Source of the DNA: Struthio camelus
Lineage: Eukaryota > Chordata > Aves > Struthioniformes > Struthionidae
Length of the DNA: 64,000 nucleotides
Reading direction: 5' to 3'
NCBI RefSeq assembly: GCF_040807025.1
Contig: NC_090943.1
Span: 121,533,900 to 121,597,899 of the forward strand
Below the pieces are notes generated by a model. The model was not told where the DNA came from. It ran no database searches and saw nothing but the letters and a program-made list of their open reading frames with translations. The translations under genes were made by a program, and so were the position numbers. Position 1 is the stretch's first letter; each line of letters starts with the position of its first letter. Shown in pieces: positions 50,051-61,238 of the stretch.

Positions 50051-53000
50051 GTAAGTTGCAACCGTGAAGGCATGGAGTGTTTGTTCTCTAGTAATGTTAA
50101 GAGAAGCAGGGGTGCATTTTGCTGGGTGGTTTCTTCTAAGAGCAGTATTTCCCAGCTGTGTGTCTAGGGGAGGGACAAGGAATGGTGGAAACTTCATTAA
50201 GTGTTTTAGCAGTCTGTTATTTCTCAGAAACACCTTATCATACAAAACGCATCCTTTGTCGGATAAATAGATAATGCTTAATGTTATTGCTTTAGGAAAA
50301 AATATTACTGTGTATGCATTGATTCAGAATAAGAAAGGGGGAATTTTTTGTGACTAGTCTTGACTAAAGTCTAGATTCAAAAATTAAATACAGTATATGT
50401 TATCAGACAGATCTTGCATACATCGTTGATATATTTTAGTTCATTGTACTGTAACACAATACAGATAATCACCTAAAGTTTTTAACTGAATAGTGATGAA
50501 TACTATTTTTAAATGTTTTATTGTATGTGGCTCTACCTAGAGTCATACCTTAGGAATATGTGTTAGTATAGGTAAATAAAAATAACAAGTCAAACAATTT
50601 GTAGGAAGTTCGATGATTTACATATACGTTTATGTGTATGGACATAGTTACTTTTGAAACTTGTACTGAGGAAAAAGTACAGTTAAAATGCTAGTATGAC
50701 GTGCAATTGGAGATTGACTGATGTACTGACTTTTTCCATGAAGCGGTGCATATCTGTTAAAAGTGTTTGTTAAAATGTTGTATAGGCAGAAGAATGGTTT
50801 TAAACAAGCATGGATATTTCACAAAATCTGTATTCTGACTTACTGCATCACAACGGAATTTTTTATAATTGAAACTGTTTTCATTCTACCTTTTTTATGT
50901 TGTATACAATTAAAAAGGATGCTCAAAGAACAGAAGAGGCTGCCTTTGTTCTTAAGTTTTATAGCTACAATAGCCAGCATCAGAAATTGTTATATGCATG
51001 GCTTTTAATATTCCAGTCCTCATGACATCCAGATCGTTCTGTACAATGTTTCGATCCCTTCCTCTGTATGGATGACAACTTCTTCAAGCATATACCTGCC
51101 TTGTTGTGCCACAGAGATTGCTGTCTGCTCCTTGACTGCATCCCAAGTCTTGCTGAGGGCACTGTCTTAGCTAGTCAGCACCGGTCTGATTCTAGAATAC
51201 CGTGAGCCTGTGTATGGAAATGGTAGTACTCCAAGCACCTAAAGAGGGGCTGCTGAGTCAAAACACTGAATTGCAGCTGAGTCAAAATTCATACTGTCCC
51301 TGTCCCAAGGCTGAGAGAGTCATGTAGATGCAGTTTTGAATCTGTTGTGCCTCTGACTGTGGCATGTTTCAGTCTTTCCTCTTCTGTTGGCAAACTCTCT
51401 TCTGCCTGTCTGTGTCCTGAGACCAGAGTCTTTGTCAGCCCAAGCAGTTCTTCCCCTGTCATAGAGGAGTACTTTGTGGTAGACAGAGAAAAACCAGCAA
51501 CGAACAGAAAACGAACTGACAGAGCGGTGTTCTGTCATCGTGCTCACGTTAAATAAATAGTGGCATCTAGCTGAGAAGTAAATAATTTCTCCTCTCAACT
51601 TTTGCATTACCTAACTTCTGTAAAAGTGTATTTCATGATATTCTGTTTACCTCAATGTCCAGTTTCTCATTCTAAGTTTGGTTGAAAGCTTTGCATATGT
51701 TACAGTCAAACTAACTGATCTGTAGCTATGTGGCTACATAATTTAGATTCAGGATGTATCTGGACTATCCTTAATTTCTACTTGATCTAATTGCTAAATG
51801 TGAGCTTTTTATGCTTGCAGAGCTCTTTGCCTTTTGTTTTATTATATTTAATCTATATGATTTTGACCTTCAACAACTTTTGCTTTATCCCTGTACTTCT
51901 GGATCTATAACATATAGCATATGAACGGAGATCTCTTAATTTTTAGTAGAGAGGGAGAATAACAAGAACTGTAACATTTTTAGAGAAATATAGGAACTCT
52001 CAAGATAACCCTCAGTACCTGTTAAATGAGTATGCACTGTTTTGAAGTACATATAAAATTGAAATAATTCTCAATTTTTTTTTTCCTGTGAACATTAATA
52101 TATAACTATAACCTTCTGATGAAAGGAGCGAGTATTAGTTGCTCAACAGATGCAGCGATTCCATTTTACTGCAGCACTGATGTTGTCCATTCTTAGGGCT
52201 TGCTGTCCTTCTGCAGTACAGCAAACTACATTGTTAGCTCTTCAGCCTCACAAGTTTGTACTGTAACTAAGTATCTAGTACAGCCACCTAGAAATTCATT
52301 AAAATGAATTCACACTGGCACTTTCACAACATTTGGATTTAACAACTTAAATGTAGATAACCATGGGTGCTGATCACGCATGTATGTTACCACTGCTTGG
52401 TGCATTCCCATAGATAATATCCTATCAGTTCACTGCTGAAAAGTGGTTATGGTCAAGGGTTATGATCAGAAGAAATGTTAGACAGTACCTTTAATTAATT
52501 GTGCAGTTCCTTTAGCTTTTTGGTTATATAATTTGAAAGATTAACATGAAGTCCACATTGTGTTTCTGTAACAGTAAATTCTGGAGCACTTTCAGATACC
52601 GTATCATGCTTCCAAGAGGACATAAGCATGACAATTAGACTGTATTTTGTAGAAACCAGTTAGTAAATTACACTAGAAGAAAAAAGACCTTTTTGTTTGC
52701 ATTTCAGTGGCTTAATACAGAATAGTGTTTACTACAGCACCTAAAGCAATGTCAGTCACTCTCTCTTTCATCAAATGCTGTAAATTTGAGAATAGCAATA
52801 AACATGATATGCCTTTCAAGAAAATATTAATGATAAGAATGTTATTGGTGCCTAGTATGTAGTAAAGTGTTCGTCTGCATGAGAATACAAAGCCTTCCAC
52901 ATGAAAATTCCAGTATGTATAATTTTGTTTTTAATCAGACACCACAGAAACGTTCCCATGATTTCATGAGCACTGCCTGCAGTGTTGCCTATGACATGTT

Positions 53001-56000
53001 CATTTGGTTTATTTCCGTAGGTGCTTTTTGTATACCTTTGTACATCCCTTATGGCCTGACAGGGAAGTGGCACTTGGGAAGAAGCCTGTGCAAACTCTGG
53101 CTAGTTATGGACTATCTTGTGTGCACAGCTTCAGTGTTTAATATTGTCCTTATCAGCTATGACCGTTTCCTGTCAGTTACAAAAGCTGTAAGTAGAACAT
53201 TTTTAATTATTTATTTTATATATATATATATATAAATATATTTTGAGAGTTCTCTTAAAACTCAGTGTGTTTACGATAATACTAAAAGCTCAACAGCCCT
53301 TCATTGTGCGGATTAAAAGTTTGAGCTGAAATAATTCAGCTTTTTGAGAGCAATGCTGGGAAAGGTTTTTTATTCTGAAAACATGAAAACATTATTGTAC
53401 TGTTTCTTTTCTGGATAAACTTTTGTGCTTCAGTGTACCACAACAGGCACATTTTTTCGCAGAGAGGTTGCCGTGGCTATGGCTTTTCCTAGCGTGTGAA
53501 AATTTGCCTAGATATGCAACTCTGTAAAGACTTTGTAGAGACTTGGTAGAGGTGGGCAACTAAGTTATTTGAAGATTTTTTTCACACTTAAGCTAGATAT
53601 ACTAGAAATAAGATGTTTTCTGTCAACTTCCTGGCTGCGGTAGGTGCTGTGGCATTGAAACATGGGGAAATGAAAATGCCTTGCTTTTGTTTTTAGTGTT
53701 TCCTTGCAGCTGCCCAAATGGTAACTGTCTAATTACATTACAGGAGGTGGGGGTCAAGGTAGGAAAGGGGTAACTGGAGTGTAGAGGACTTGGACGTTGG
53801 TTATTAAAAAGGTGGTAATTAAAACTAGGTTAAGTCAAGGAGGTGCCTGGGCCTGGGATAAATTTCTAAAAGGAAAAGGGGAGATGGAAAGAGATGTGGG
53901 ATGGATTGACTGGAGAACATGAGGGAACTGCAGTACCGTAGGGGGTGACTGATTTGCTACCAAACAAGCAGTTGGGTGGAAACAAGTCCTTGGAAATGAA
54001 AACAAGAGATACAAATATGCAGTGAGGGAAGAGGTGTTTCCTGAGTTTTAGCATTCTCCTGCTTCAGAAGATATCTGGCAAATCCACTGATAAATATTAA
54101 CATTCACAATTTCTAAGCTGCTACCTGGTGTTTGGCTCGGATGAAAGACAGACATCCTTTTCTGTTGTCAGTAGCCTGTGAGGTTCTTGTTCAGAAATCC
54201 TATTCTGATGCCTTATCTCTATTTTCTTCCCTAGTGTTAGGGTTTTAAGGTTTTCTGTTGTTATTTTAAAGCTGAACAATCAAAAAAACCTGTGTTTGAG
54301 AATTGGTAATATTGAGAAATATTAATATTGTTGCAGGGCTCAGAATGTGAGAAATGTAAATTAAGAAGGTCTCTGCAACGCAACTGGGCTACATGTTCTT
54401 ACGCATTGATGATAGTCTTTACTGACATGATCACATTCTGTTTTCCTCCTCTACGTAATAAGGATGGAGTAAATCTGGGAATATGCAACATAGGACAAAA
54501 GATACCATGGTTCCTTATGGACCTGGGATCTCACCTTCTGCAGAACTAGCATGTGGTCAGGAGCCAGTCATTTCAGACTAAACTTTTAATGAAGCTGCAC
54601 TGAGCTTCCTGTTTTCTTCCTACTAACTTGAGAAGCTTGTGGTCTTTTGCTGCAAATTCGTAATTGCAGTTGATGTGAAGTGGAGCTGTGCTCTGAGCCA
54701 GTATGGTGCTATAAGATGTAAAACAGTGATGCTTCAGGCTACAGACATTTAAAATATGGAATCTAAAATAAAGCCTGTAGCACTGCCTCACTGCTCTCTT
54801 ACTGGTAAAATAGGGACAATGATGCTTATCATGCCTTATGCTGTTGTGAGGAAAGCATTCGTTAATATTTGTATAGCATACTGATGCTACACTAATGAAT
54901 GGCATAGGAAACCCAATGAGGAAGATAATAGTTCTGGATCTCAGTAAAGCTTGAGATAACAAATATTGAACAATCTGGAGGAAATAAAATATTGACTAGC
55001 TTCTCATTAACTGATCATCCTGTGCATTGAAGGATGCAGGGGCCAAGAGCTAGAAGAGTGTATTATTCTTACATGGGCTGAAGGGCAGCATTAACTCTTG
55101 CATTTTCTAACTTTGGATGACATGATTTTAGTTCTTAATTTAATTAGTTCTTATTTTTTTAAAGATAGATATTTGTTTATGGCTAGAGAGTAAGATAAAT
55201 TAATGCAGTCTGGGTAGACAAAAAAACTTCAACATTTAAAGTAGACTAAGAGCTGTTTACAAGGTAAAGTGAGTGTTAAAAACAGAATATTTCAATAAAA
55301 TAAGAAATGTTAAAGCATACACGTGGGATAGATTTTCCGTTACGGCAGGAGGAAATAATATTTAAAAATTAGATTGTCTACTGATTCCAGTCTTTCTTGG
55401 CGACCTGTCTAATATAGAGGGCTTCTACTTTTGCCAATACAGGAAGGAAGTGCCACAATTGTCTTCACTCTCCTCTGAGCCTGAGCATTTTGTGAGTCAT
55501 AAACTGATTTCTTAATATTTCCTTGCTGTGGTTGTGATGAAATCAAACCATATCCTTTTCTCCATAGATTTCAGGTGATAGTTGATCTATCATAATTTCT
55601 GTGCTCTTCTCCAATCCCAGATATTAAAATCGATCACAGTATTTCATGAGCAAGATTAATAGAGTTTTTCAGGACCATACAGAAGTGAAGAGGTTCTGGA
55701 TGTCTGGGAAATTACAGAATAAATAGCATAACTGAGGACATTCCTGGGTGAGCTTCAGCTGCTCAGCATAGCTGTAGCTCTAAGTTACCAAGTAGCATGC
55801 TCAGCTCCTTTGCTGGTACTTTTGTGAGTTCCAAATGTTTCTCTAAGGGTATGACATTTTTCTTTTTTTTTCTCACAGGTATCTTACAGAGTCCAGCAGG
55901 GAGCGGCCTCCAACCCTGTTGTGAAGATGGTGGCCATCTGGGTCTTGGCCTTCCTCCTCTACTGCCCGACGGTTCTCTTCTGGGAGCGTGTGGCCGGCTA

Positions 56001-56664
56001 CAGCGTGGTCGCGGAGGAGCAGTGCCATGCTGAGTTCTTCAGCAACTGGTACTTCCTCCTGTGTGCCTCCACCTTGGAGTTCTTTGTGCCGCTGCTCTTG
56101 GTGAGCTATTTCAACGTGCACATCTTCCAGAATATCCAGAAGCGCCAGAGACATGGCAGCATGCAGGAGGGTGAACCTCCGAAGAGCAGCAGCCTGTCTT
56201 GGAGAACTTGCCTCTTGCCAAGGCAAGGAGTGTCGTCTTCAGAAGCAGAGGACAGTGTTTCTTCCTCTATGAGGCCAAAGAAAGTGTCTTTAACTGAAAG
56301 CTCACCTCCATCCAGAGGCAATTCTGTAACCCCAGAGAATGATCTTTCTGCTTCTTTCCATGCAAAGACCAGCTCAAAACTGCAGCAGGACAAGAAAATT
56401 GCGAAGTCGCTTGCCATAATTGTGTGCGTCTTTGCCGTCTGCTGGGCCCCGTATACGTTACTAATGATTATTCGTGGAGCCTGCCAAGGAACGTGTGTCC
56501 ATAACTCCTTGTATGAAATTACCTTTTGGCTTTTGTGGCTCAATTCTGCTTTGAACCCATTTCTCTACCCTCTCTGTCACATGAAGTTTCGAATGGCTTT
56601 CATGAAAATATTATGTCCCAAAAAGCTTTCAACATTGAGATCACGTAACACGCCTTCTTTTTAG
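49804..56664 (+). CDS. HRH4: Histamine receptor at the HRH4 locus (H3/H4-type, complete, three exons, 399 residues)
   Basis: A class A amine GPCR of the H3/H4 group, which in mammals couples to Gi at the plasma membrane. Exons 49804-50050, 53021-53187 and 55879-56664 join in phase (1200 nt with stop; human H4 is 390 aa). The N-terminus has sequons at N3 and N16. Key residues: N51 (1.50), D79 (2.50), C106 paired with C187, amine-binding D113 (3.32), DRF at 130-132, W159 (4.50), FF at 191-192, E205 (5.46), P209 (5.50), W327/P329 in CWAPY, and NPFLY at 364-368. Cytoplasmic loop 3 is about 85 residues, Ser-rich. A cysteine near the end (C384) may be palmitoylated. The aspartate at 3.32 plus glutamate at 5.46 indicate histamine binding. 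Position beside IMPACT and OSBPL1A says HRH4, but several motifs match human H3 better, so the name rests on synteny. Confidence 0.9.
50051..53020 (+). other. HRH4: HRH4-locus receptor intron 1
   Basis: About 3 kb, AT-rich, with no recognised element. Confidence 0.8.
53021..53187 (+). CDS. HRH4: HRH4-locus receptor exon 2 (TM2 end to TM3)
   Basis: TTTCCGTAG acceptor; 167 nt encoding AFCIPLYIPYGL, the conserved cysteine, WLVMDYLVCTASVFNIVLIS and YDRFLSV; consensus GTAAGT donor. Confidence 0.95.
53188..55878 (+). other. HRH4: HRH4-locus receptor intron 2
   Basis: About 2.7 kb, no recognised element except a TA microsatellite just after the donor. Confidence 0.8.
53217..53234. repeat. (TA)n microsatellite
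   Basis: About nine TA units 30 bp into intron 2 of the receptor gene. Confidence 0.85.
55879..56664 (+). CDS. HRH4: HRH4-locus receptor exon 3 (TM4 to C-terminus)
   Basis: TCTCACAG acceptor; 261 codons and TAG. It opens VSYRVQQG, then TM4 (MVAIWVLAFLLYCP), loop 2 with C187 and FFSNWYF, TM5 with STLEFFVP, the Ser-rich loop 3, TM6 with CWAPYTLLMII, TM7 with NSALNPFLYPLCH, and helix 8. The three-exon layout equals that of mammalian HRH3/HRH4. Confidence 0.95.
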   Translation, partial: VSYRVQQGAASNPVVKMVAIWVLAFLLYCPTVLFWERVAGYSVVAEEQCHAEFFSNWYFLLCASTLEFFVPLLLVSYFNVHIFQNIQKRQRHGSMQEGEPPKSSSLSWRTCLLPRQGVSSSEAEDSVSSSMRPKKVSLTESSPPSRGNSVTPENDLSASFHAKTSSKLQQDKKIAKSLAIIVCVFAVCWAPYTLLMIIRGACQGTCVHNSLYEITFWLLWLNSALNPFLYPLCHMKFRMAFMKILCPKKLSTLRSRNTPSF

Positions 56665-59548
56665 AGAGTTAAAGCAAATGACTTACAGATAAGGTTCCTC
56701 TCTTATTTAGTGCTAATTTTTTATATCTTCAACAGAAATACAGGAAAAGCTCTTGTTCACTGATGGTATTGGTTGAGAGTGCAGTAGAGGCATGTACTTG
56801 CCCTGATTTTTTTTGTTTTTGCTGGTATTGTGCCAAGATAAACACCATCTAGTGCAAAGAAAAGTAGAACAACGTTTTGCTGACTGTACTTTTGGGGTTG
56901 TTTGTGGGTTCGAAATGCTTTTTTTTTTTTTTTCTTCTTACTTTTTATGTAAAAGTGGGACAAAGAAAGAACTTTTATAGATATCTGCATAATGTTCACT
57001 GAGGGAGATATGTTTGTGTACGTATGTAAGACCCTCTCCCCGGCCTCGTAGGCCTTCGATGCCCACGGTGAGGAATATGCAAGTGATTTGATGGTCTGAT
57101 CTAACATTATCTGTCCGTACTTGGTTTTGCAGGACACAATACACGTAAGTTTGTACTTTAGAACCATTTTCAGAATGTTTCCATTATTATGAAAGTTTAA
57201 GATTAGTTTTGGAAATTGGCACAAGCGTATATAGTTGTTACTCTTTATACCAGTACTGGTTTTCTTCTGACAGCTGCTGCCTCTTTGATCATGCTTACGT
57301 GATCTTTAGTAACAGATCTGTGCGCTATTTGATTACGTAAAAGATAGGCCAGGCTTGGGTAAATGATCGCATGCCTGATGAATTAGCAGAGCAAGCAATA
57401 CAAAGTTCATGCTGGATTTATGCTTTTGGCTGACTGTGAGAGGATAGACAATGCTCTACCTGGCATACAGCCTGCTAGTGCAAAGATGTTTCATCCAAAT
57501 GCCTGGAACAAATTTGAACTGACAGAGTAATTTTTATCCTAGATCAGTTCTTTGTCGTGTTATTGTGACATTTTACAGATTTTTCTCTGTCACTGAACCA
57601 CTGTCAGCTTTGATTTTTCTCTATCACTGGACAAGGGCCATATTCGCTGTTGGAGATTGGGATTCACAGAGGTCTGTCTGAAAGCTGACCGCGGATGTCT
57701 CTTAAGCAGCCGTTTAGAAACAATGAGGGCAAATACGCAGCACTGAAAGGAGTAGGTAGATGTGCTGGAGAGGGCAATGGAGCTTGGTTATATCCTTTTC
57801 ACCCGCCATAATTTCTTGCTTGGTGTTGGATGTTGCAACTCATCCAGAAGGTTTTCATGGGTGGGTAAGTGAGAGTCACCAGTTAATTTTTTTTCCTCTC
57901 CATTTATATAATTTCCTTCCCTCTTTGTATGTATGTATGAAATATAGAAAGATAAACCAATCTAATGCACAGAATAATGAACAGTAATAGTCAATTTGCA
58001 AAGTCTTATTTGAAATACAAATCTAATTTGAAATTGGCTGTTGAAGTGTTGCAAAAGCAGAGTATTTCTTTGTAAGCACAATTCAAATGCATGTAAACAG
58101 TTTGATCATAGCACAAAAGTTAATGACTTTGAGAAACTAAAATGCCATTCTGTTTAAAGGTGTGTAACTGAAAACGTCTTTTGCCATTATTTTTCACCAT
58201 TCTTGTTATGCTTTCTTGCCTCACGTGGATAGTGTTAAGCATTGTGAACCTGATTGCTGAGAGGTGTACAGTTTTAGGAGGCCATTGATTCAGCACAGCT
58301 ATTTTCTTTGTCATGAGTTAAGGAGCTGGCATAGATTTTTTTTCATTTTGTTTTTCTGTATTGCTTAAAAAAAAAAACATTTAGAACATTTATAGAATAG
58401 CTGGTGTACTAAGTAAACATCTGTTGAACAGAGAAACTGTAGGTAAGCCCAACTGGGAAAGTATTTGATTATCTGCTTTTCTATCCCTATGCTTTTAGCA
58501 TAAAAATTCTGATATAAGAGAAATGCTTGCATTTTGTGAATAAAGAATGGGTTGATTACTTTGGAAAAAATGGCCTTCACAATTATTAACTAGGTAAACA
58601 GGATCCAAACTTTGCAGCGTGGGAAGAGTGTGTCAGGGAGCACAATGAATGCAAATTGCACAATGGCAGCAAATTTGAAACCACATAGAGTAGAGTGGTG
58701 AAGTTACTACAAGTCAATATTTTTTAGATTGTATGTATTACACCTAGTAGTCATTTCACATCATTTTGTCACACCACTTGTGTAGATTTGAAAGGATCGT
58801 CATATTTTTCTAATCATATAAATTGTTGCTCTCCAGCACTCAGGGTAAGTCAAACATTTGGATAGTTAATACTCAACAGCATTAAAGCTGTCTTGCCCAA
58901 TGCGGATTCTAGAAGTCTTCTCCACTCTATTGGACAGTTTTCAGGGTCATGCTAATATGTTTGTTCAGTATTTGGTTTTGGGTGCACCTTTCGTGCACTG
59001 ACACAAGTGTGCTTTGTTTGCTAAATTATTCCTAAGCAAAGTCTCCCCATCCACTCACTCACGCACTCACCCATTTCACTTTTTCATGCCTTGCATTTCC
59101 TTCTGTCTTTGCAGGTGTCTAATAGCTATTGTAAATACATGGTGGGGGCGATAGCGTTTTTCTGACTTACCCTCTCAGGTCTTAAAATAACCTCAGAATA
59201 TACCCATTGGAGGAAATTTTTTCTGTTATTTTGGACAGATCTTTAGCTCCAGTGATTTTTGTGTCCATCTCCTTTATGTTAGCCTATAATTTTTCTCTCC
59301 AGGGAGGAAGGAAGATGAGACCACAGAGGTTTCTCCTTCAGCCCCACCAACAATAATAATAAAAGCAGTGTTCTCTTTGACCTCTTCCCTAATTTTAAAA
59401 AGCAAGGGACTGACTGTCGTTTGAGGTCAGTGAGAGTCTTTACTTGTTACGACATGTCTGACATGGCTCCAAAGCAAGATTTAGAATCATGGTAATACAT
59501 GGTCCAAAACTCTGCACCTCTCCCGTGCACGTACAAATTAGCCACTTT
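56665..59548 (+). other. Receptor 3' untranslated region and downstream DNA
   Basis: About 2.9 kb. The mRNA end is not determined. No other gene is seen; minus-strand frames at 56757-57224 have no family match. Confidence 0.6.
58539..58544 (+). terminator. Possible receptor polyadenylation signal (AATAAA)
   Basis: A canonical AATAAA about 1.9 kb after the stop codon; I noticed no canonical hexamer between the stop and this site. Confidence 0.3.
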
Positions 59549-60090
59549 ATCATAGGATAGGTCAGGTAGGAAGTAACTTCAGGAAGTATCCAGTCCCCCA
59601 CCTCATGCTCCAGGCAGGGCCAGCTGTGAGATCAGACCAGGTTGCTCAGTGCTTTGGCCAGTCAGGTCTTGAAAACCTCCGAGAATGGAGACTGCACAGC
59701 CTCTCTGGAATGCCTGTTCCTCTGCTTGTCTGTTGTCAGGGTTGAAAAGTTTTTTTTCTTGTATCTGGCTTGAACTTCTCTTGTTTCAACTTATGCCCGT
59801 TGTCTCTGGCCTCCCACCATGCACTGTTGTGAAGAGCCTGGCTCAGTCTTCTCCGTAACCTCCCCTTTGGTGCTGGGATGCTGCTATTAGATCCTTTCAA
59901 AGCCCTCTCATCTCCAGGCAGAACAGCCTTGATCCCTCGGCAGCTTCTCGCAGGGCAAGTCCTCCAGCCCCTGACCATCCTGGTGGCTCCCTGCTGAACT
60001 TGCTCCAGTTTATCAATGACTTTTTTGTACTGGAGGGCCCCCAAATGGGCAGTTTCTAGATTTGGTCTACCAAGGACTAAGTAAAGAAGG
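59549..60090 (-). mobile_element. CR1 LINE, 3' part (left of the LTR insertion)
   Basis: The minus-strand frame near 60040-59740 reads IDKLEQVQQGATRMVRGW, then a degraded RLSQALHN stretch and KLKQEKFKPDTRKKTF, the C-terminal end of CR1 ORF2. On the plus strand the 3' UTR is recognisable by CCAGGCAGGGCCAG and GACCAGGTTGCTCAGTGC. The element is cut at 60090 and resumes at 61239. Frameshifts make it inactive. Confidence 0.88.
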
Positions 60091-61238
60091 TGTCACGGGA
60101 GGCCAGGGAGGGGTGGCTGAGCCAACCACAGAGCATCCTCATGCTCTGGTCCCCACAGTGCTCCATACTACAAGAAAGGTTCAGGTGGCAGTAGAGGTGT
60201 CACTGTCACTTACGAATAGGTTCACAATTAGCAGCCAGAAACAAAGTTCAATGTGTATCACTGGTAGCAATAACGATTAAAAAGTAGTAATAACAACAAC
60301 AATAGTAGCAATATACAATTAATTAATCAGTAACTATACATTGAACTCCCCACGCAACACAGAATAGGCACAATTGGAGTATTTACTAACACATACATGA
60401 GCTCAAACCGGTAGGGGGAAAGGTACCTGGTGGTTATGCTGGAAAGGACAAACAGGCCATGCTGGTGGAGGGGGGGGGGCGTGGGGGGTGGTGCCCCTTC
60501 AAGCCCCAGGGCTCCTGAGCAGGCTGCACTGGGCGCAGCGTGCCACCACCACGCGCGCTCTGCAGTGAGCAGGCTGCAGCCAAGCAGGTGTGCCGCTTCG
60601 GTTCCTGCTCCCTGGAGCGGGCAGGAAGGGAGTACTCACGTGCCCACCCGTGTTAGTAGCGGTGGGGGGATCCCCAGCTGCCTGACCCAGCGTCCCGGAT
60701 CAGGGGGCACGGTGGTGCTGCCTGCCTGCAGCCTGCCAGGGCGGGGAGTTTCCCTCGGTGGCGGGGGGAACCTTGGGAAAGGCTGCCTGGCGTCTTCGAG
60801 CCTTGAAAAAGGCCACCGAGGCAGCTTCTTCCCCACTGCTTCAGTGATTTCAGCTCTCTTCTTCTCTCCTCCACCATCACTGTCGCAAGAGCTGCTGCTG
60901 GGCTCACGTGTGCCCCTTTTATCCCTATCCCACTTTGGGTCCGCAGGCAAGCGATTGGTCAAATTTCTCTAGACCCCCCACTCTTAGTGGTCTGTTTTCG
61001 ATCCCCAATTTTAATGCGGGCCTGTCTGCAGCCGGCCGTGCAGACCCGCCTTCCTTCGGGAACATTCTGCCTGACTGACTGGTACGGGCTCTTAGGGAAC
61101 ATACTAGCCCTCCACCAATGATTTTAAATTGTGGTAGTGGGAGATTTCCATGGGCTACCCAGGGTCACAAAAAGGACAGGGTGATTGACACCTTATACCT
61201 CTCCTAACTTTGTCCCCTAAACCAAACCTTCCACGACA
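60091..61238 (-). mobile_element. Solo LTR of an endogenous retrovirus inserted in the CR1
   Basis: This block interrupts CR1 homology on both sides. Read on the minus strand it opens TGTCGTGG, like many avian retroviral LTRs, and closes CGTGACA, giving TG...CA termini. Inside, on the minus strand, ATTGG/CCAAT (60954-60958) is followed by a TATA-like GGGATAAAAGG (60915-60925), as in an LTR promoter. No primer-binding site, gag, pol or env sequence adjoins it, so it is read as solo. The flanking 5-6 bases (AGAAGG left, GAGGAT right) do not form an exact target duplication, so the ends carry some doubt. Confidence 0.6.
60915..60958 (-). promoter_or_regulatory. CCAAT plus TATA-like pair of the LTR promoter
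   Basis: On the minus strand CCAAT is followed about 30 bp later by GATAAAAG, a spacing typical of a polymerase II core promoter; any transcript would run leftward toward the receptor gene's 3' end. Confidence 0.4.

Noticed and set aside
56757-57224. 155-codon minus-strand frame after the receptor gene
   Set aside because: It includes a poly-lysine stretch from a T homopolymer and shows no domain; likely chance in the 3' untranslated region.
60430-60972. 180-codon plus-strand frame in the GC-rich middle of the LTR
   Set aside because: It sits inside the LTR, is compositionally biased and has no retroviral or cellular protein match.
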